Shown here piece by piece: positions 7,941 through 12,939 of a stretch of 12,939 nucleotides of DNA (positions are counted from its first letter, which is position 1; each line of letters opens with the position of its first letter). The notes beneath the pieces are model-generated. The model saw only the letters and a program-made list of their open reading frames with translations. It had not been told where the DNA came from and did no database searches. The position numbers and the translations under genes were made by a program. Source of the stretch: an uncultured Bacteroidota bacterium (GTDB taxonomy: Bacteria; Bacteroidota; Bacteroidia; Chitinophagales; Chitinophagaceae); NCBI GenBank assembly GCA_946479535.1, contig CAMLGP010000020.1:1-12939 (forward strand). Direction: 5' to 3'.

Positions 7941-7983
7941 GTTCTCAGTGTAGAATTTTGGTATTCAATGTATGAATGAGAAC
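7941..7983. repeat. Spaced inverted repeat upstream of the sigma-54 activator gene
   Basis: GTTCTCA (7941-7947) and TGAGAAC (7977-7983) are perfect inverted copies separated by 29 bases. A second small inverted pair, ATTCA/TGAAT (7963-7967 and 7973-7977), lies in the interval. They fall between a terminator and the predicted promoter of the regulator gene, where an operator would be expected, but short arms like these can occur by chance. Confidence 0.25.
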
Positions 7984-8020
7984 CTATTTTGACTTAATAT
8001 CACATTTTCCGAAATTGATC

Positions 8021-8028
8021 TACCTTTG
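8021..8028 (+). promoter_or_regulatory. Putative Bacteroidota -7 element for the sigma-54 activator gene
   Basis: TACCTTTG is an exact match to TAnnTTTG. It lies 63 bases before the ATG at 8092 and 83 bases after the preceding terminator. No TTG is present at the usual -33 distance. Its TTG is also the first possible start codon of the long frame, which argues against translation starting there. Confidence 0.5.
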
Positions 8029-8091
8029 AAAATTCTTACTTCCGGGCCATTCCTATGTACCAATTCCTCAATAATTGCAAAAACGTTTTTC

Positions 8092-10767
8092 ATGAAAAAC
8101 GCAGCGATGAAAGAAAAGGCCAGGTTGGCAAAGCCTGAAAAGAACACCGGCCTTAAAAATAATCCTTCACTTCAGGAACAGGTTGAGCATTACAAAACGG
8201 AAAATGACATTCTGCTTGCATTAAGCAATGATATTACCCAGGTTCGGGAGAAAAATGATCTCATCGTTCTTTTTAAAAAGCGCATCAAGGGGTTGTTTCA
8301 TGTAACACATTCCATTGTTACGCTTATTGACTACAAAGAAGAGACCTACATACCATTTCTGTTAGATAATGAGGGTTCACCGATCCGGTCTCATGATAGA
8401 TATGGGGAAATGGTTAAATCCCATTTTACATTGAATGAGCCATTTGCACAGGCAGCATTATCGGCGGAGGAACCCAAATCATTTGTGCTGGAGGAAATAA
8501 TGGACCTTCCCACCAGCCCTGCTTTTCTTCGTGTTAACTACGAAAGGGGCGTAAGAGAGATATTAATGACAAAATTGATGAAGGAAGGCAAACCAATGGG
8601 TTTTATTCATACCTATACCGATAAACCCGAAGGTTTTAGTAGTGAATTCAGAAGAGTCATGAAGGGTATTGCACCAATGCTTTCAAGCGCCGTATCCAAT
8701 ATTATCAAGAATGAAGAAATACTGAATAAAGAAAAAGATAAAACTTTCCTTCTTGAATTCAGTAACGATATGGCAACAGTGAAAACGAAAGAGGAATTGG
8801 CTGAGGCAATTCGAATAGCTATTATCAAATTAAATCAGAAAGGGGGTTACGTAATTCGCCTGATCAATGAAGACAGGGCTACCATGAGCCCTTATGTTTT
8901 CGATCTCGGTATCAAAGATCCTGATCCCGGGATATTAAACGCCCTGATAACTGCCAGGCATCCAATTAACGACGGCATACAGGACCGTGTATTAAACTGT
9001 TCTATTCCTTTAATGCTGAATGTGGAAAAGGAAATCGCCCGGGGCATAAATGTTTCCTATTTACAGAACTGGAAGGCAATTGGTTTCAAAAACTTTGTCG
9101 GAATTCGTTTGAGGAATGGCGAAACCAATCTTGGGATCCTGCTTTTGAATATTGAAGAAATCAAAATTGAGATATTACAAGGCATTTGTGCCCAGATTTC
9201 TGTTGCCCTGGCCAATATTATGGCTCACCAGGAAATCAGCAGGAAACAGGATGAGCAAAGTTTTCTATTGGAATTCAGCAGGGATATAACAAGGGTAAGA
9301 ACGAAACAGGATCTGCAGACAGCCATTACTACTGTCCTGGATAAGACTATGAATACCCAACTGGCAATGATAAGGGTGATTGATGATGATGGGGTACATA
9401 TGTCAGCATTTATGTTTAATCCGGGTCTATTCGGCAACCAAAAAGAAACTTATGCTAAACTGCAATCGAATAAGATTACAGTAGACGAGAACTATACAGC
9501 CAGGGTTTTTGCAAGTCAGGAAGGGATTATGTTTAATGTGGAAGAAGAATTAAGAAGTGGTACTGATTATGCCAAATTATGGAAGTCTACCGGCCTTAGA
9601 AATATGTACGCACTTCCATTGCGGGTGGGGAACAGAAATATTGGTACTATCTGGATGCTGGCAAACCGTTTGAGCCCATTCCTTTTGCAGGGTATATGTA
9701 ATCAGATATCTCTTGCCGTAGCCAATATTCAGGCAAATGAAAAATTACTGGCGTATAAAAAGCAACTGGAAGTAGAGAATGATTATCTAAAGGAGCAGAT
9801 AAAAACCATTTATAATTTTGGTGAAATAGTAGGTAGTGGAGACCAGATGCAAAAAGTTTACCGGTTGATGTCACTGGTGGCAGAATCCAATACTACCGTA
9901 CTGGTATTGGGTGAAACCGGTACAGGAAAGGAATTGATTGCACGAGCTCTTCATGGCGCTTCGCCAAGAAGAGATAAATTAATGGTAAAGGTCAATTGTG
10001 CTGCAATGCCTGCCAATCTTATCGAAAGTGAATTGTTTGGTCATGAAAGAGGTGCTTTTACAGGTGCAATTGACCGGCGTATAGGAAAATTTGAACTGGC
10101 TAACCACAGCACGCTATTTCTTGATGAAATTGGAGAGTTACCATTGGAAGCGCAGGCTAAACTGTTACGTGTAATTCAGGAGCGCGAGCTCGAAAGGGTG
10201 GGGGGGAAGCAAATTATTAAAATTGATGTGCGACTCATTGCAGCCACTAACCGTAATCTGGAAGAAGAAGTCAAAGCTGGCCGGTTCCGTGCAGACCTTT
10301 ATTTCCGGTTAAATGTCTTTCCAATCAGCCTGCCCCCATTGCGTGACCGTATTGAGGATATTGAACCGCTTACCCAATTTTTTGTTGAGAAATATAGTCG
10401 CAATACCGGACGGAAGATCAGAAAGATCTCACCCAAGGTCACACAGCAATTACGCTCATATACCTGGCCAGGCAATGTGAGAGAGCTGGAACATTTAATT
10501 GAACGTAGTATATTACTGACTACAGATGGATCATTAGATGAAATATATATTCCTCAGAACACTGATCCGGAAAAGCATGAACAGGCTTTCCTGTTAAATC
10601 GCTCCCTGGAAGAAGTTGAACGGGCTTATATTATTCAGACACTGAAACGCTGTGCCGGCAAGATCTCGGGTACTGGTAGTGCTGCCGAGGTATTGAAAAT
10701 TCCTGGCAATACCCTCCACTCCAAGCTGAAAAAATTAGGCATTAACAAGAGCGATTATTTCTCTTAA
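8092..10767 (+). CDS. Sigma-54 enhancer-binding activator with three GAF-like repeats
   Basis: With the ATG at 8092 the product has 891 residues; an ATG at 8107 is also possible. Three related sensory modules of about 175 residues open with the same segment: [12 protein letters not shown] (from residue 40), [12 protein letters not shown] (219) and [12 protein letters not shown] (391). They match GAF-type domains such as those of FhlA-like regulators. A charged, probably coiled linker follows (about 555-577). The AAA+ domain starts at EIVGSG (578) and has Walker A GETGTGKE (607-614), the sigma-54 contact loop GAFTGA (654-659), Walker B LFLDE (675-679) and [11 protein letters not shown] with the arginine-finger region. 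The C-terminus is a Fis-type helix-turn-helix (about 860-884, [17 protein letters not shown]). No receiver domain or kinase is present, so control is probably by ligand binding to the GAF domains. It should open sigma-54 promoters; one with matching upstream sites lies directly downstream. The ligand is unknown. Confidence 0.93.
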   Translation: MKNAAMKEKARLAKPEKNTGLKNNPSLQEQVEHYKTENDILLALSNDITQVREKNDLIVLFKKRIKGLFHVTHSIVTLIDYKEETYIPFLLDNEGSPIRSHDRYGEMVKSHFTLNEPFAQAALSAEEPKSFVLEEIMDLPTSPAFLRVNYERGVREILMTKLMKEGKPMGFIHTYTDKPEGFSSEFRRVMKGIAPMLSSAVSNIIKNEEILNKEKDKTFLLEFSNDMATVKTKEELAEAIRIAIIKLNQKGGYVIRLINEDRATMSPYVFDLGIKDPDPGILNALITARHPINDGIQDRVLNCSIPLMLNVEKEIARGINVSYLQNWKAIGFKNFVGIRLRNGETNLGILLLNIEEIKIEILQGICAQISVALANIMAHQEISRKQDEQSFLLEFSRDITRVRTKQDLQTAITTVLDKTMNTQLAMIRVIDDDGVHMSAFMFNPGLFGNQKETYAKLQSNKITVDENYTARVFASQEGIMFNVEEELRSGTDYAKLWKSTGLRNMYALPLRVGNRNIGTIWMLANRLSPFLLQGICNQISLAVANIQANEKLLAYKKQLEVENDYLKEQIKTIYNFGEIVGSGDQMQKVYRLMSLVAESNTTVLVLGETGTGKELIARALHGASPRRDKLMVKVNCAAMPANLIESELFGHERGAFTGAIDRRIGKFELANHSTLFLDEIGELPLEAQAKLLRVIQERELERVGGKQIIKIDVRLIAATNRNLEEEVKAGRFRADLYFRLNVFPISLPPLRDRIEDIEPLTQFFVEKYSRNTGRKIRKISPKVTQQLRSYTWPGNVRELEHLIERSILLTTDGSLDEIYIPQNTDPEKHEQAFLLNRSLEEVERAYIIQTLKRCAGKISGTGSAAEVLKIPGNTLHSKLKKLGINKSDYFS

Positions 10768-10791
10768 GCAAAGTCTCCCTTTATTTAATTC

Positions 10792-10809
10792 TTCACTTGA
10801 TTTCGTGAA
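10792..10809. promoter_or_regulatory. Putative upstream activator site, copy 1
   Basis: TTCAC-N8-GTGAA, an 18-base dyad whose spacer is TTGATTTC. It starts 25 bases after the activator stop codon, and its centre is about 118 bases upstream of the predicted sigma-54 transcription start. Size and placement fit a site for a Fis-type helix-turn-helix dimer. Confidence 0.6.
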
Positions 10810-10821
10810 ATAGTTCGTGAT

Positions 10822-10839
10822 TTCACTAAATAGAGTGAA
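10822..10839. promoter_or_regulatory. Putative upstream activator site, copy 2
   Basis: A second TTCAC-N8-GTGAA, here extendable to TTTCACT-N6-AGTGAAA. It begins exactly 30 bases after copy 1, about three helical turns, so both would lie on nearly the same DNA face. A GTGATTTCAC palindrome overlaps its left arm, which adds a further half-site. Its centre is about 88 bases before the predicted start. Confidence 0.65.
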
Positions 10840-10892
10840 AAATTTTATGCGGATAAACAGCATCCGTGTTGACAATCAATAATTTGATGTTT

Positions 10893-10908
10893 TGGCATTT
10901 GGTTGGCC
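10893..10908 (+). promoter_or_regulatory. Putative sigma-54 (-24/-12) promoter of the NmrA-like gene
   Basis: The sequence TGGCATTTGGTTGGCC carries the invariant GG (10894-10895) and GC (10906-10907) at the required ten-base spacing. It matches TGGCAC-N5-TTGCW at TGGCA and at T.GC. Transcription should start near 10919, leaving a leader of about 36 bases before the ATG. The dyads upstream and the activator gene next to it support the call. Confidence 0.65.
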
Positions 10909-10954
10909 TTTCTTGGGAAACAACAAACACTACCAAAAAATTAAAAATCAAATT

Positions 10955-11719
10955 ATGAAGATCGTAGTCATCGGAGGCTCTGGCCTCATTGGAACCAAAG
11001 TGGTAAATAACCTTCGCCAGAAAGGCCACCAGGTTATTGCCGCCTCTCCCGCTACCGGCATTAATACCATAACCGGAGAAGGCCTGGCAGAAGCATTGAA
11101 GGGTACTGATATCGTTATTGATCTTGCCAACTCTCCTTCATTTGAAGAAAAAGCAGTGATGGATTTTTTTGAAACTTCAGGACGTAATTTATTGGGAGCT
11201 GAGATCAGTGCCGGTGTGAAGCACCATGTTGCCCTCTCCATTGTGGGAACGGATGTGATGCAAAACATCCCATACATGAGAGCCAAGAAAGTGCAGGAAT
11301 CCATCATCAGGCAGTCTGGTGTGCCCTATACCATTATTCGCAGTACTCAGTTCATGGAATTCCTGGCAGGTATCGCCAACCAGGCAACGATAGGAAATGA
11401 AGTGCATCTTTCTGATGTACAATTTCAACCCATTGCCGCTGATGATGTAGCTGCTTTTGTAACTCAATTTGCATTGGACACTCCGCTCAATGGCAAGAGG
11501 GAAATTGCAGGACCGGAACGTTTTGAAATGTATGAAATTGTTGAACGCTATCTGAAGCACGCAAACGATCCCCGCAAAGTAGTGGCAAATGGCCGGCCTG
11601 AATACTTTGGTGGCGATATAACCCATACTGCATTGGTGCCTGCAGGCCCTGCAGATCTGGGAAGCATCAACTTTGAAAAATGGTGGAGCAAACAATCCCA
11701 GCCACAAAACGTCGCTTAA
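10955..11719 (+). CDS. NmrA-like / atypical SDR NAD(P)-binding protein
   Basis: The ATG at 10955 gives 254 residues starting directly with the Rossmann strand. A longer frame would begin with a TTG inside the sigma-54 promoter. GGSGLIG (7-13) is the glycine-rich nucleotide loop and VIDLANSPSFE (54-64) the strand that follows the cofactor. Y107 and K111 in YMRAKK keep the YxxxK spacing of SDR enzymes, and GVPYTIIRSTQFMEF (122-136) is typical of the NmrA/SDR_a5 branch. The protein has no signal peptide and is cytosolic. Relatives act as quinone or aldehyde reductases or as redox-sensing regulators; this one cannot be assigned further. It is the first gene after the activator, 187 bases away, with the predicted sigma-54 promoter and activator sites in between. 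No terminator is visible after it. Confidence 0.85.
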   Translation: MKIVVIGGSGLIGTKVVNNLRQKGHQVIAASPATGINTITGEGLAEALKGTDIVIDLANSPSFEEKAVMDFFETSGRNLLGAEISAGVKHHVALSIVGTDVMQNIPYMRAKKVQESIIRQSGVPYTIIRSTQFMEFLAGIANQATIGNEVHLSDVQFQPIAADDVAAFVTQFALDTPLNGKREIAGPERFEMYEIVERYLKHANDPRKVVANGRPEYFGGDITHTALVPAGPADLGSINFEKWWSKQSQPQNVA

Positions 11720-11987
11720 GTTCTTATGGTCTGCCGTCTGTTGAAACGAAGACGACGGGTGACAGTTTGCTGAGGCGGTTGTAACGGGAATGCACTTTCC
11801 ACCTGTTCGTGCACCAGGATTTCCCTACGCCGGCGTATAATCCTTACGAAAACCGGTCAACAACACAGCAAGTCGACAGAACAGCAGATCAAACAATCCT
11901 CAATTATTTATGACAATCCTATTCAACCACCATGGGTGGTTGCCAGGAAACTATTGATCTAAAAAAACATAACTCAATTCAAAAATC
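11720..11987. other. Non-coding interval with palindromes
   Basis: No open frame of useful length is present on either strand apart from shadows of the neighbouring gene. The first 150 bases look richer in G and C than other gaps in the window. They hold a perfect 12-base palindrome, TACGCCGGCGTA (11826-11837), which can also pair through CGTA/TACG and CCGG/CCGG into a bulged hairpin up to 11856. A second hairpin lies at 11924-11942. A weak -24/-12-like match (GG 11757-11758, TTGCT from 11767) has the right spacing but a poor -24 box. The stretch may hold the promoter or leader RNA of the small-protein genes. Confidence 0.4.
11924..11942. repeat. Hairpin 45 bases before the 66-residue gene
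   Basis: CAACCACC and GGTGGTTG are perfect eight-base arms around ATG. No T-tract follows, so it is unlikely to be a terminator. It may be an operator or a structured part of the leader. Confidence 0.5.
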
Positions 11988-12188
11988 ATGAAACTATTCT
12001 TTTTACAAACCCCCGAAAAAGATCCAAAAGATGATCAGATTGGTCATCTTCCAGTTCCCCTCAATGAATCAACGCAAAACGTGTCTGATGGAGGCGAGTT
12101 TTTGGACGATTCTCTCCGCATGAAAGAACAGCCTTTCATGTATATGGAAGATTGTGTGGCAGCAGGATGTTTTGATGGCATACTCTAA
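11988..12188 (+). CDS. Small acidic protein of unknown function (66 residues)
   Basis: I do not recognise this protein. It is supported as a gene by its position: an A-rich leader like that of its neighbours precedes the ATG, the next gene starts 24 bases after its stop, and no larger frame competes. The product begins with the short hydrophobic MKLFFLQ, too short for a signal peptide. A central polar, probably disordered part is rich in Asp, Glu, Asn and Gln. The C-terminus has FMYMEDCVAAGCFDGIL with Cys56 and Cys61. No transmembrane segment is seen. It may be a small regulatory or structural protein, or a peptide precursor; no modifying enzyme is visible in the window to support the latter. 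Confidence 0.6.
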   Translation: MKLFFLQTPEKDPKDDQIGHLPVPLNESTQNVSDGGEFLDDSLRMKEQPFMYMEDCVAAGCFDGIL

Positions 12189-12212
12189 CATTCAAATTTA
12201 AAATCAGCTATT

Positions 12213-12527
12213 ATGAAAAATTATGAATCACTGGTAGATGCTTTGGCAGACCTTAAGAAAAGAGGTTACGAAGCGGATTTTGCAACAACATCTGATTGCC
12301 TTTACTGCAGCGATATTGACATAAGGTTGAATCCTGAGGAATTTGCTGTAGATGAAGTTTACCGCTTTGAAGGAGATTCCAATCCTGATGATAATTCTGT
12401 TCTTTATGCTATCACTTCTCATACCGGAGTAAAAGGGATTCTGGTAGATAGCTACGGAGCAAATTCCGAGCATTTGAACTTCGATATGGCGCATAAGATT
12501 CACACAAACCATTCTGCTTTTCTTTAA
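12213..12527 (+). CDS. Conserved small protein (104 residues) of unknown function
   Basis: The product resembles a Bacteroidota family of about 100 residues that I recall as often labelled 'phosphoribosylpyrophosphate synthetase'. None of the PRPP-binding or ATP-binding motifs of that enzyme is present and the protein is far too short, so the label should not be trusted. Visible features are an amphipathic N-terminal helix (YESLVDALADLKKRGYEADF), a CLYC pair (Cys29, Cys32), and the block AVDEVYRFEGDSNPDDNSVLY followed by GVKGILVDSYG. These look like a small alpha/beta domain. No export signal is seen, so it is probably cytosolic. It lies 24 bases after the 66-residue gene and 17 bases before the hydrolase gene, which indicates one operon. 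Confidence 0.8.
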   Translation: MKNYESLVDALADLKKRGYEADFATTSDCLYCSDIDIRLNPEEFAVDEVYRFEGDSNPDDNSVLYAITSHTGVKGILVDSYGANSEHLNFDMAHKIHTNHSAFL

Positions 12528-12544
12528 CAACTAAATCATTAAAA

Positions 12545-12939
12545 ATGGAACAATTAACTAAATCACCAAAACAGGCACGAATAGGAAAAACTACCAAACC
12601 GGAAGATGATCCACGCATATTTGTACAGATCAGGGAATTTTTAAAATTGCTTAATTCAGGAGATGGAAAGCCAATTGAACAACTTACTCCTGGTGAAGCG
12701 AGGAAAGTATTGGATGATGCCCAGAAATCGGTAACAGTGGATTATTCTGGAATTGAAGAATCTGAAAGAATAATTACGCAGGATGGTCAAAAAGTTACCA
12801 TACATATAGTGAAACCCGAAAATTCAAAAGCAGGCGCGCCGGTCTTCATTTTTATCCACGGCGGTGGATGGGTTTTGGGAGATTATCCTACTCACAGAAG
12901 GCTGGTAAGAGATCTGGTTGTTGCAAGTGGCGCGGTAAC
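12545..12939 (+). CDS. Alpha/beta hydrolase of the HSL (fold-3) type, 3' end outside window
   Basis: The ATG at 12545 opens a frame that runs to the right edge (131 residues seen). Residues 20-70 form a helical cap region (DDPRIFVQIREFLKLLNSGDG, then LTPGEARKVLDDAQ), as in bacterial hormone-sensitive-lipase-like esterases. Strands follow, and then FIHGGGW (104-109 region; HGGGW at 105-109), the oxyanion-hole signature of this family. The catalytic GxSxG Ser, Asp and His lie beyond the window. No signal peptide is present, so the enzyme should be cytosolic and act on short acyl esters or related small molecules. It is the third gene of a tight group after the 66- and 104-residue proteins, possibly under the same control as the NmrA-like gene. 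Confidence 0.9.
   Translation, partial: MEQLTKSPKQARIGKTTKPEDDPRIFVQIREFLKLLNSGDGKPIEQLTPGEARKVLDDAQKSVTVDYSGIEESERIITQDGQKVTIHIVKPENSKAGAPVFIFIHGGGWVLGDYPTHRRLVRDLVVASGAV

Noticed and set aside
10869..10892. A TTGACA hexamer resembling a sigma-70 -35 box before the NmrA-like gene
   Set aside because: No -10 box follows at 16-18 bases, and Bacteroidota housekeeping promoters use TTG/TAnnTTTG. TAATTTG nearby is one base short of that element.
11189..11707. A 172-residue minus-strand frame opposite the NmrA-like gene
   Set aside because: The plus-strand frame carries clear Rossmann and YxxxK motifs; the antisense product is rich in Cys and His without a fold pattern and is a shadow.
11756..11771. 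A second -24/-12-like match (GG, ten bases, GC with TTGCT)
   Set aside because: Only the GG of the -24 box matches, and no TTCAC-N8-GTGAA dyad lies in the 150 bases upstream. It is kept only as a remark in the interval entry.

Overview
The window looks like a chromosomal piece of a Bacteroidota genome, most likely from the family Chitinophagaceae. The reasons are the protein families present, A-rich leaders without Shine-Dalgarno sequences, several matches to the Bacteroidota -7 promoter element TAnnTTTG, and moderate-to-low G+C. The family-level assignment is inference. I saw no tRNA or rRNA gene, CRISPR array, insertion sequence or phage gene.

Left part (1-7937). The end of a TPR protein gene (plus strand) finishes at a hairpin. 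A minus-strand block follows, read from right to left: a LolA-like periplasmic protein (5707-6426), a ThuA-fold secreted protein (4787-5539), a large lipoprotein with a beta-propeller-like dehydrogenase module, HEAT-like repeats and two CxxCH haem sites (2139-4769), and a secreted GH43 glycosidase (458-2020). The ThuA and cytochrome genes are 17 bases apart and form an operon closed by a strong hairpin, which ends about 20 bases before the GH43 start. A lipoprotein of the SMP-30/gluconolactonase family (6746-7864) diverges from this block and ends at a clear terminator. All five products of this part carry export signals except the truncated TPR protein, whose N-terminus is missing. Together they suggest extracytoplasmic sugar release and oxidation, but no SusC/SusD pair is visible.

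Right part (7938-12939), all plus strand. A sigma-54 enhancer-binding protein (8092-10767) has three GAF-like repeats, an AAA+ domain with GAFTGA and a Fis-type helix-turn-helix. It is followed by an NmrA-like NAD(P)-binding protein (10955-11719), a 268-base non-coding stretch with palindromes, a 66-residue unknown protein, a 104-residue conserved small protein and the start of an HSL-type alpha/beta hydrolase, cut by the window edge.

The most notable structure lies between the regulator and the NmrA-like gene. Two copies of TTCAC-N8-GTGAA sit exactly 30 bases apart. About 88 and 118 bases downstream of them is the predicted start of a promoter with correctly spaced -24 GG and -12 GC elements. 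This is the textbook layout of a sigma-54 promoter with upstream activator sites, next to the gene for a plausible activator. The regulator probably controls the oxidoreductase gene, and perhaps the small-protein/hydrolase genes, in response to a signal sensed by its GAF domains.

Several open frames begin with TTG codons that fall inside predicted promoters, so I moved four starts to the internal ATG that precedes a signal peptide or the conserved domain.
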